Shown: piece by piece, positions 1 through 5,540 of the stretch
How positions within the stretch are numbered: the stretch's first letter is position 1
How the letters are laid out: each line of letters begins with the position of its first letter
NCBI GenBank assembly: GCA_031271525.1
Contig: JAISVO010000141.1
Location: 1-6,318, forward strand
Reading direction: 5' to 3'
Length of the DNA: 6,318 nt
DNA from: Oscillospiraceae bacterium
Lineage (GTDB): Bacteria > Bacillota > Clostridia > Oscillospirales > UBA929
Position numbers and translations under genes: made by a program
Notes under the pieces: generated by a model
Databases searched by the model: none
What the model saw: only the letters and a program-made list of their open reading frames with translations
Told to the model about the DNA's origin: nothing

Positions 1-1
1 G

Positions 2-541
2 GCGGAGGCGGTCACTCACCCCACTCCGCTCCCCCTTCTGTACGGAAAAGGGTTTCCCGAAAACGAGCTCGATTTTATTGACAATCGGTTTCCGCCCGGG
101 GGTGAGGTAGACCGGTAAAAGGGGTTTATCGGAGTGGGCGGCCAACATGGCGGCGCCGTCCTTCAACGGAACATTCTCGCCGTCCCTTAAAACCCTGCGG
201 CCCTGCGGAAAGATCAGCACTTTCCTCCCCTCCCGGAGGACCGAAAGAGTTGTTTTGATCGCTGTCATATCCGATGCACCGCGCTCCACCGGATAGGCCC
301 CGAGCTTTGTGATCAGCCACTGGAAGCCAAAAATCTTGAACAGCTCGGCCTTCGCCATGAAACGGGGATGGTCCTCCACCTTCAGCGCGAGAGCGACCAG
401 CACCGGATCGGCTAAGGAAGAGTGGTTGACGCAGATCAACGCCCCGCCCTCGGGCACATTCTCCCTCCCGTGGACCTTGAAGCGGTAGAGTAGCCCGAAG
501 ACAAGATGGACCAAGGCGTGGGCGAATCGGTAAAAGATCAT
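2..541 (-). CDS. plsC: 1-acyl-sn-glycerol-3-phosphate acyltransferase (PlsC family), 3' end cut by window edge
   Basis: PlsC enzymes acylate lysophosphatidic acid to phosphatidic acid at the inner face of the membrane, the step before phospholipid head-group addition. Translating from the ATG at 541 gives 180 residues with no stop before the edge. A hydrophobic N-terminus (about 6-18) precedes the catalytic NHSSLAD (39-45, His40 and Asp45). FMAKAELF (61-68) and GAYPVERG (81-88) correspond to blocks around motif II. FPQGRR (111-116) replaces the usual FPEGTR, and LLPVYLTPGRK (141-151) matches motif IV. The usual length is about 190-240, so only a short tail is missing. The start codon shares ATGA with the cmk stop, and GGGAGAGG (560-553) lies 11 bases upstream. 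A gene order of cmk, plsC, then often ispH is typical of Clostridia. Confidence 0.93.
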   Translation of the reverse strand, partial: MIFYRFAHALVHLVFGLLYRFKVHGRENVPEGGALICVNHSSLADPVLVALALKVEDHPRFMAKAELFKIFGFQWLITKLGAYPVERGASDMTAIKTTLSVLREGRKVLIFPQGRRVLRDGENVPLKDGAAMLAAHSDKPLLPVYLTPGRKPIVNKIELVFGKPFSVQKGERSGVSDRLR

Positions 542-1176
542 GACAATGAAAACCTCTCCCGGATACAGCGTTCGATCAACGCGGCGCTCTGCTCAAACGT
601 GTTCCCGGTGGTATCCAGCAGGATCGCGTCAGGCGCGGCCCGGAGGGGCGCTAAGGCGCGGGCGCTGTCGTTTTTATCCCTCTCGATGATGTCCCGCAGA
701 ACCGTTTCGAACGCCGGAGCATGTTCGCCCAACTGCTCGTAGCGGCGTTGGGCGCGGTCCTCCGGAGTCGCCGTAAGGAAAATCTTCAGGTCGGCGTCCG
801 GGAGAACAACAGTGCCGATGTCCCGCCCATCCATAATAACATCATGCCGCCGCGCGAGCTCTCGCTGCCGCTCCAGCAGGAAGCGCCGCACCTCAGGGAG
901 TGCCGAACAGTCGCTTGCGGCTTTGCTTACATCGTGGCGGCGGATCTCCTCGGTGACATCTTCGCCGCAGTCATACACCCGCTGTTCCCTATCCCGGAAA
1001 TCCATCGTGAGGTCAAGCGTATCCAAGCCCAGCTCCCCCGTCCGGAGAAAACGCAGACCGACGACCCGGTACAGCGCTCCGGTATCCACATAGAGAAACC
1101 CGACCCGTCCGGCGACCGCGCGGGAGATGGTACTCTTCCCCGCCCCAGAGGGGCCGTCAATCGCGACGCTCCTCAA
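538..1176 (-). CDS. cmk: Cytidylate kinase (CMP/dCMP kinase)
   Basis: The enzyme phosphorylates CMP and dCMP with ATP in the cytoplasm, feeding CTP and dCTP pools. The 212-residue product has the P-loop GPSGAGKS at 8-15, DTGALYR at 31-37, the nucleotide-binding GEDVTEEIR at 70-78, DGRDIGTVVLPDA at 115-127 and an arginine-rich lid (ED-RAQRRYEQL). RDKNDSAR and DTTGNT follow later. I choose a TTG at 1176: it gives MRSVAIDGPSGAGK, the usual family N-terminus. AGGGGG lies eight bases upstream, and the start overlaps the flavoprotein TGA as TTGA. A GTG at 1184 directly abuts that purine run and is less likely; an in-frame ATG at 1215 lies deeper in the flavoprotein gene. The helix between residues 41 and 60 appears about ten residues shorter than usual. 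Confidence 0.95.
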   Translation of the reverse strand: MRSVAIDGPSGAGKSTISRAVAGRVGFLYVDTGALYRVVGLRFLRTGELGLDTLDLTMDFRDREQRVYDCGEDVTEEIRRHDVSKAASDCSALPEVRRFLLERQRELARRHDVIMDGRDIGTVVLPDADLKIFLTATPEDRAQRRYEQLGEHAPAFETVLRDIIERDKNDSARALAPLRAAPDAILLDTTGNTFEQSAALIERCIRERFSLS

Positions 1177-2360
1177 GCGGTACACCCCCTGCCCGCAGCG
1201 GCCCCGGTGGACCAAGCGATTTGCAAGTTATAGCCGCCGGTATAACCGTCGAGGTCGAGCACCTCGCCGGCAAAGAACAATCCCTCCCGCAGTTTTGACT
1301 CCATTGTCTTGGGATTCACCTCTTTCAAACTGACCCCGCCCCGGGTGACCACCGCTTCCTCAATTGGGCGGGTGCCGGACAGACGCACGGAAAACGCCTT
1401 GAGCGTTTGGAGGAGGGCGGCGCGTTGTTCCCTCGTGACCGACGCGACCTTGGTTGCTCCGGGGATTCCGGCTTGCAACAGTATAACAGGGATCATCGAT
1501 TTGTGCAACAAATCCACCAACGCGTTGAGGATGTTTTTACCCGAATACTTCTGGAAATCCCGCAGTATCCGGGCGTCCAGCATCGGCTCGGTCAACCCCG
1601 GCTTCAAGTCTATAAGGGCGGAATAGCCCTCCAGCCAGTGTGCCGACGCGCTCAGCACCATCGGCCCGGAGATTCCGAAGTGGGTGAAGAGCATCTCCCC
1701 CGGTCCTTCGAAAAAAACCGTCTTCCCGTCCGGGGAACGCAGCGAGAGGGTGACGTTCCGGAGGGACAACCCCGACAGCTCCGCGCAGAAAGCGTCGGGA
1801 CTCTCTAAGGGGATCAACGACGGGGTTGGCTTCAATATCGTATGCCCCGCCTGTTTCGCAAACGTGTAACCGTCACAGGTCGACCCCGTCTTCGGGTAAC
1901 TCAGACCCCCGGTGCATATAATCACCTTACCCTCCGGCAGATTGGCGACCCGCTCCCGTCTGCGCTCTACCTTCAGGCGGTCGAGTTCCCGGACGAGGGC
2001 GTTTACAATGTCGCTTGCTTTTCCGCTCTCGGGGAAGACACGCCGCCCCCGTTCGGTGACGAGCTTGACACCCAGCCCTTCGAAAAAGCCCATCGTGTCC
2101 TGAGGGGTAAACGAGGCAAGGGCGCTTTTGAAAAAGCGCGGGTCGCCGCCTCCATCCTTCCGGACAGGAGGGAGGATAAACTCATCGAGTGTGCAGTTGT
2201 TTAAGAGGTTGCACCGGCCTTTCCCGGTGATCGAGAGCTTAACGCCGGGGCGGTCGTTCCGCTCGGCTAAGAGGACCTTCGCCCCCCGCCGCGCGGCGAC
2301 AATCGAAGCCATCATTCCGGCGGGTCCCGCGCCGATCACAGTTACGTCAGGTCTTGACAT
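1173..2360 (-). CDS. HI0933/BaiN-family NAD(P)/FAD-dependent oxidoreductase
   Basis: This is a cytoplasmic flavoprotein of the HI0933-like family (TIGR00275), which includes YhiN and the bile-acid reductase BaiN. The substrate is unknown for most members. The 395-residue product has the dinucleotide-binding GAGPAG at 10-15, the acidic end of the Rossmann strand at E33, the signature KLSITGKGRCNLLNN at 41-55, and CTGGLSYPKTGST at 149-161. GEMLFTHFGISGP lies at 221-233. The C-terminal FAD-contacting GLFFAGEVLDLDGYTGGYN lies at 360-378. The ATG at 2360 sits just before the first strand with a weak AAGAGA upstream; an ATG at 2375 (400 residues) is an alternative whose nearest GGGGGA is 17 bases away. 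Either start overlaps the pseudouridine synthase. Residues about 128-146 look shortened relative to the family. Confidence 0.92.
   Translation of the reverse strand: MSRPDVTVIGAGPAGMMASIVAARRGAKVLLAERNDRPGVKLSITGKGRCNLLNNCTLDEFILPPVRKDGGGDPRFFKSALASFTPQDTMGFFEGLGVKLVTERGRRVFPESGKASDIVNALVRELDRLKVERRRERVANLPEGKVIICTGGLSYPKTGSTCDGYTFAKQAGHTILKPTPSLIPLESPDAFCAELSGLSLRNVTLSLRSPDGKTVFFEGPGEMLFTHFGISGPMVLSASAHWLEGYSALIDLKPGLTEPMLDARILRDFQKYSGKNILNALVDLLHKSMIPVILLQAGIPGATKVASVTREQRAALLQTLKAFSVRLSGTRPIEEAVVTRGGVSLKEVNPKTMESKLREGLFFAGEVLDLDGYTGGYNLQIAWSTGAAAGRGCTA
1185..1190 (-). promoter_or_regulatory. Ribosome binding site of cmk
   Basis: AGGGGG lies eight bases before the TTG at 1176, inside the last codons of the flavoprotein gene. 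Its spacing supports TTG over the GTG at 1184, which directly abuts it. Confidence 0.65.
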
Positions 2361-2952
2361 GAACAATCTCTTCATCGGTGAGGTGACGCCATTCCCCCGG
2401 TTTCAATCCCCCGAGTGTCAGTGTCCCCTCCCGGACCCGAATCAGACGGGTGACGGTCAGTCCTCGTTCCTTGCACATGTTGCGGACCTGATGCTTTTTC
2501 CCCTCGGTGAGAATGACGGTGAGGTGCCGGTTGGGCTTGACCGTCACCAGATACTCCTTCTCCACCCCAGAGGACGGATGGGTCAGCTTCCGCACCGCCG
2601 CACCGTCGTTTGTCATCAGCATCAATCCTTCAGAATCCTTGTCCAGCCGCCCCACCGGAACCAGATAGCCAAGCTCGGGCGGCAGAAGCTCCCGCACCGT
2701 ACGTTCCGCATGGACATCGCTCAGAGTGGACGTCACCCCACGGGGCTTATACAACAGTATGTAGACCGCCTCGGGGACCGGCGGAAGCGCCCGGCCCGAG
2801 ACGGTGACTGTCTGTGTGTCGGTGTCCGCGCTGTCGCCGAGGGACGCCGTAACGCCGTCCACAGCAACCCCGCCGTTTTGTATCAGCGTCTCCGCCGCGC
2901 GGCGGGACATGATCCCCCGACCCGACAATATTTTTTGCAGTCTTTCTTTCAA
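2347..2952 (-). CDS. RsuA/RluB-family rRNA pseudouridine synthase, compact
   Basis: The family converts specific uridines in ribosomal RNA to pseudouridine. An N-terminal S4 RNA-binding domain (about 3-50, ERLQKILSGRGIMSRRAAETLI) is followed by the catalytic domain. That domain shows the YILLYKPRG motif at 64-72, GRLDKDSEGL at 101-110 with catalytic Asp104, TNDG at 114-117, EKEY at 131-134 and GKKHQVRNM at 151-159. The best start is a TTG at 2952, whose last two bases belong to the TGA of the carboxypeptidase gene. It yields MKERLQKIL, matching family N-termini, while the upstream in-frame ATGs lie inside the previous gene. The product is 201 residues, against roughly 240 usually. About 40 residues between EKEYLVTVK and LTVILTEGKK appear missing without a frameshift. 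The target base cannot be inferred. Confidence 0.88.
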   Translation of the reverse strand: MKERLQKILSGRGIMSRRAAETLIQNGGVAVDGVTASLGDSADTDTQTVTVSGRALPPVPEAVYILLYKPRGVTSTLSDVHAERTVRELLPPELGYLVPVGRLDKDSEGLMLMTNDGAAVRKLTHPSSGVEKEYLVTVKPNRHLTVILTEGKKHQVRNMCKERGLTVTRLIRVREGTLTLGGLKPGEWRHLTDEEIVHVKT

Positions 2953-4007
2953 TGAGCCACCATCCCGCCCGCTACCAGCGGGCATCCGGATATAATTTTG
3001 CCGCCTTGCCGCACCGTGATCCACCCCACCCGCTCCCCTTCCGCGACGGGCTCATAGAGGTAGCGTGGGAGAAACCACTCCGCTTCGGGCTTTTCACCGG
3101 CTCTATCCTTCGGTTGCAGAAGATACACATTCCGCGCCGCTTTGACCGGAACGACCCCTTGCCCGAAGACAGAGACTTCGCCGACCTCCTCGCCTTGCAG
3201 GCAGACCTTTTCCAGCGCGAAATTGCTATACCCATAATCCAGCATCGCGGTATGGTCGGCCCAATCGTCGTGGTCGTCCAGCGTCACAGCGATCAGGAGG
3301 AAGCCGTCTCGGTCGGCGCTAGAGACGAGACAACGCCCGGCGGATGTCGTGTAGCCGGTCTTGACGCCGTTCGCGCCGGGGTAGAACCACAGCATCCGGT
3401 TATGGTTCTTCATGGTTCCGCCGTTCCCCGCGTACACCTTGCTCCCGACGATCTCCCGAAATACCTCGTTCTTCATTGCTTCCCGGGTGAGGCGCGCCAT
3501 GTCCAGCGCCGTTGAGTAGTGTCCCTCGGCGCTCAAGCCGTGCGGATTCCGGAAGCGGGTGCCGTACAGCTTCAGCTGGGCGGCTTTCCGGTTCATCATC
3601 GCGGCGAAAGCGTCAACACTGCCGGCACAACGAATTGCGAGAGCAACCGCCGCGTCGTTGCCGCTCTTTAGCATTAAGCCGTAGAGCAGGTCGCGCACCG
3701 TCACTTTTTGACCGGGAGTGAGGTATACCGACGATCCGTCGATCCCGGCGGCTTCCGGCGGAACCTCGAACGTGTCGTCCAAATCGACGGTTTCCAACAC
3801 AATCAACGCCGTCATGATCTTGGTGGTGGAGGCGATCCCGGCGCGACGGCGGGCGTTTTTTTGGTAGATCACCGTGCCGGTTGCGGCATCCATCAGAACG
3901 GCGCTCTCCGCCGAACCGGCGAGATCGGGCGTCTGAAGCGGCCCGGCCGCGCCCGCGGCCGGCAGGAACAGCACGAGAATAAGGAAAATAATGACGAATG
4001 TCCTCAC
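2949..4007 (-). CDS. Serine-type D-Ala-D-Ala carboxypeptidase (low-molecular-weight PBP, DacF/DacB type)
   Basis: This peptidase S11 enzyme removes the terminal D-alanine from peptidoglycan pentapeptides outside the membrane, controlling cross-linking. The 352-residue product starts with a signal peptide (hydrophobic core about 4-16, likely cleavage in the Ala/Gly stretch near 20-22). The catalytic motifs are complete: S60-T-T-K63 with the acylating serine and general-base lysine, S115-G-N117, and K216-T-G218. A PBP5-type C-terminal beta domain spans about 265-340. I see no C-terminal amphipathic anchor: the protein ends in GGMVAH, so it may be released or held by the uncleaved N-terminus. 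The start is a GTG with AAGAGGTGA upstream. Which B. subtilis paralogue (dacF, dacB or dacA) it matches cannot be settled here. The sporulation neighbour gerW makes a developmental role possible but unproven. Confidence 0.93.
   Translation of the reverse strand: MRTFVIIFLILVLFLPAAGAAGPLQTPDLAGSAESAVLMDAATGTVIYQKNARRRAGIASTTKIMTALIVLETVDLDDTFEVPPEAAGIDGSSVYLTPGQKVTVRDLLYGLMLKSGNDAAVALAIRCAGSVDAFAAMMNRKAAQLKLYGTRFRNPHGLSAEGHYSTALDMARLTREAMKNEVFREIVGSKVYAGNGGTMKNHNRMLWFYPGANGVKTGYTTSAGRCLVSSADRDGFLLIAVTLDDHDDWADHTAMLDYGYSNFALEKVCLQGEEVGEVSVFGQGVVPVKAARNVYLLQPKDRAGEKPEAEWFLPRYLYEPVAEGERVGWITVRQGGKIISGCPLVAGGMVAH
3943..3962 (-). repeat. Perfect GC-only inverted repeat in signal-peptide codons
   Basis: Two 8-base arms (3943-3950 and 3955-3962), made only of G and C, flank a 4-base loop. 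They fall on codons 16-22 of the carboxypeptidase gene (Pro-Ala-Ala-Gly-Ala-Ala-Gly), at the end of the signal peptide. The mRNA should form a very stable hairpin here. It may simply follow from GC-rich Ala/Gly/Pro codons. Confidence 0.75.
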
Positions 4008-4050
4008 ACGGTCACCTCTTTTAGAAAGAGTTTGTCCCGTGGCGTCCCGA
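4008..4050 (-). promoter_or_regulatory. Leader of the carboxypeptidase gene with a hairpin over its ribosome binding site
   Basis: This 43-base spacer is the longest untranslated stretch in the window. In message orientation it holds a direct repeat of CGGGAC (4049-4044 and 4039-4034), then a perfect 6-base inverted repeat CTCTTT-CTA-AAAGAG (4030-4016). The 3' arm contains most of the Shine-Dalgarno AAGAGGTGA (4020-4012) that serves the GTG start at 4007. Folding would hide the ribosome binding site. No run of T follows, so it is not an intrinsic terminator, and I see no convincing -35/-10 pair. The stem is AT-rich with a 3-base loop, so its stability is doubtful. Confidence 0.5.
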
Positions 4051-4434
4051 TTATTCGGTTTCTTCCCGCGCTTTGCGTTTATCGATCAAGTGCTCGATCT
4101 GCTTTGTGACCTTTGGAAGAAGATCCGCTATCTTATCGAACGCCGTCTCGGGCGACCCCGCGACCGGTAGGAGCCGGACACTGTGCTCGTTGACGACGAG
4201 GAAGGCGACCGGGGCGACTTTGATCCCCGCGCCGCTCCCACCGCCGAAATTCTTCTCCGCGCCGAACTCCGAGCCGCCCGACCCAAACCCCATCGACAGC
4301 TTAGAGACCGGGATCACGGTGGTTCCGTCCGCCGTGGTAATGGCGTCACCCACAATGGTGTTGACATCGACCATATCCCGGATCTTTGACATGGTGGAGG
4401 TCATCAAATCAGCAATCGCGCTCTTAGTTTCCAT
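4051..4434 (-). CDS. ytfJ: GerW family sporulation protein (YtfJ)
   Basis: GerW/YtfJ proteins belong to spore-forming Firmicutes. In Bacillus subtilis the protein is made during sporulation and is needed for normal germination; its molecular mechanism is not known. The 127-residue product has an N-terminal helical region (1-24), a VNTIVGDAI/TTADGTTVIPVSK strand region (25-45), and a glycine-rich central signature at about 49-70 (GFGSGGSEFG, NFGGGSGAG). A conserved hydrophobic APVAFLVV strand follows at 74-81, and a charged C-terminal helix ends the protein. I place the start at the ATG at 4434 rather than an upstream in-frame one, because homologous sequence begins there and AAGGGG sits eight bases upstream, overlapping the DUF2953 stop. 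The presence of this gene indicates a sporulating lineage. Confidence 0.93.
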   Translation of the reverse strand: METKSAIADLMTSTMSKIRDMVDVNTIVGDAITTADGTTVIPVSKLSMGFGSGGSEFGAEKNFGGGSGAGIKVAPVAFLVVNEHSVRLLPVAGSPETAFDKIADLLPKVTKQIEHLIDKRKAREETE

Positions 4435-4439
4435 AATGT

Positions 4440-5009
4440 CTACCCCTTCTTTCTTCCGGATACTTTTATCATGATTCCCAACAGGGAGAGGGTTAGCAGA
4501 AAAATCCGACCGACCGAAATTGTGACGCAGATGTCGCAGCACCATTGGAATTTCTCCATGTCATAGTCCAACGCGACGGCGATGTCCTGCCTTTTCACCC
4601 GGAGGACGGATAAAACCGCCGGGCGAAGGAGGGCGAGCACCATATGCGATCGTCCATAATTGAGCGCCGCGTCACAGGGATCCCCCGCGCCGAAGGTAAC
4701 CGAAACAATCAGCCTGTCAAACCTTACGCTCTTCCGCAGCGTCCGGAGAAGCTTTCTCCCCTCCCCGAAGAGAACCGGAAGGCTAACGGTGCGTTTGGCC
4801 GGTTTTTCAGCCTTCTGCTTCTTCTTGGGCTTTTCAGGCTTCTTGGGTTTTTTCGATGCTTTTCCGACCATCTTCAGAAGGTTCAATCTCAAAAGACCGA
4901 CCCGGAGGGTGACTTGCAACGCTCCGTCAACCGGGCGGCGCACCCGCGCCCCCACCCGGGTAAACCCAATCAGCAGGAAAACCGAAAAGAGTATCCCCAA
5001 CGCAAGCAT
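4440..5009 (-). CDS. DUF2953 family membrane-associated protein
   Basis: This is an uncharacterised protein of 189 residues that I assign to DUF2953 from its shape and its place between scpB and ytfJ. No biochemical role is established that I know of. A hydrophobic N-terminal segment (residues 1-16) is probably a membrane anchor, followed by a basic arginine-rich patch. Residues 50-73 form an extreme Lys/Pro/Glu linker containing KKPKKPEKPKKK. A globular part with a helical LLRTLRKSV stretch follows (from about 85), and then a LNYGRSHMVLALLRP motif near 117-130. A second hydrophobic segment lies at about 161-182 before a basic RKKG tail. The ATG at 5009 is six bases after the scpB stop, behind a GGAGTGAGGG purine run. 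Pairing with GerW suggests a linked function; that is inference. Confidence 0.8.
   Translation of the reverse strand: MLALGILFSVFLLIGFTRVGARVRRPVDGALQVTLRVGLLRLNLLKMVGKASKKPKKPEKPKKKQKAEKPAKRTVSLPVLFGEGRKLLRTLRKSVRFDRLIVSVTFGAGDPCDAALNYGRSHMVLALLRPAVLSVLRVKRQDIAVALDYDMEKFQWCCDICVTISVGRIFLLTLSLLGIMIKVSGRKKG
4443..4448 (-). promoter_or_regulatory. Ribosome binding site of ytfJ
   Basis: AAGGGG lies eight bases before the ytfJ ATG at 4434 and abuts the DUF2953 TAG stop (4442-4440). It decides in favour of this start over an in-frame ATG at 4545 that lies well inside DUF2953. Confidence 0.7.
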
Positions 5010-5015
5010 AAACCC

Positions 5016-5540
5016 TCACTCCATCGTAAGCTGTCCGTCTATCTCGGCTTCAGGCAGCTCCTCTAAGCTGGTCAGGCCAAAGGCGCGCAGAAACGCCGGG
5101 GTGGTGCCGTATTGGATGGGGCGGCCCGGAACATCCAACCGCCCGACTTCACATAGAAGGCCCTTCTCCACAAGCCCCGCGACCGTCGCGCCGCTCTCGA
5201 TCCCCCGCGCCCGCTCAATCTGTGCCCGGGTGACCGGCTGGAGGTACGCCGCGAGACTCAAAACCTCTAGGGCGGCGTTGCTCATCGGGGGAGGTTTCCG
5301 CTCCTCCAACGTTTTTCGGATGATGTCGGCCAGCTCGGGAGCGGAGGTCATCTGCAACGACTTATCCAACCGCACCAGCCGCACCCCCCGACGCTCATAA
5401 CGATACCTTCCGGCGAGGGACTCGGCAGCCTCGCTGACCGCGTGAATGTCGCTCTCCAACGCCGCCGCGAGACGGGCGATCGGCATCGGCTCTCCTGACG
5501 CGAATAGGATGCCCTCTAGCGCGGCTTCCAGATTCTCCAT
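5016..5540 (-). CDS. scpB: Segregation and condensation protein B
   Basis: ScpB is a paired winged-helix protein that dimerises, binds the middle of ScpA and regulates the SMC ATPase in chromosome condensation. The 174-residue product carries both winged-helix domains. The first, at about 1-75, opens with LEAALEGILFASGEP. The second, at about 85-160, has the family stretches ALEVLSLAAYLQPVTRAQIE, RGIESGATVAGLVEKGLL, GRLDVPGRPIQYGTTPAFL and FGLTSLEELP. The C-terminal tail is short compared with the roughly 197 residues of the Bacillus protein. The ATG at 5540 overlaps the last 25 bases of scpA and has a strong purine-rich ribosome binding site (5552-5543) written into scpA codons. This arrangement favours coupled, balanced production of the two partners. 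Confidence 0.96.
   Translation of the reverse strand: MENLEAALEGILFASGEPMPIARLAAALESDIHAVSEAAESLAGRYRYERRGVRLVRLDKSLQMTSAPELADIIRKTLEERKPPPMSNAALEVLSLAAYLQPVTRAQIERARGIESGATVAGLVEKGLLCEVGRLDVPGRPIQYGTTPAFLRAFGLTSLEELPEAEIDGQLTME

Noticed and set aside
126..320. Minus-strand 64-codon open frame in the plsC region
   Set aside because: It is out of frame with the PlsC reading, which carries NHSSLAD and FPQGRR and stays open to the edge. It is a shadow of plsC.
721..1233. Plus-strand open frame of 170 codons opposite cmk
   Set aside because: It is antisense to an intact cytidylate kinase and shows no family motif or ribosome binding site. It is a shadow frame.
1228..1247. Inverted repeat GTTATA/TATAAC in the flavoprotein gene
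   Set aside because: It follows from codons of the conserved GYTGGYN motif, which is symmetric by amino-acid sequence. No separate function is needed.
2128..2955. Long plus-strand open frame of 275 codons
   Set aside because: It lies wholly antisense to the flavoprotein and pseudouridine synthase genes, whose motifs are clear. Its translation is rich in Arg, Pro and His without a recognisable domain, as expected for the shadow of GC-rich genes.
2991..2996. TATAAT on the plus strand as a possible antisense promoter -10 box
   Set aside because: No TTGACA-like -35 lies at the right distance upstream (the bases there are GC-rich), so it is probably chance.
4016..4030. Intrinsic terminator between ytfJ and the carboxypeptidase gene
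   Set aside because: The hairpin is short and AT-rich and is followed by the ribosome binding site rather than a T run, so termination is unlikely.
4465..4500. Possible sporulation sigma-F/G type promoter before ytfJ (GGGAATCAT-like -10)
   Set aside because: The matching -35 position does not fit the consensus well, and the site lies inside DUF2953 codons. A developmental promoter is plausible from the biology but not supported by the bases.
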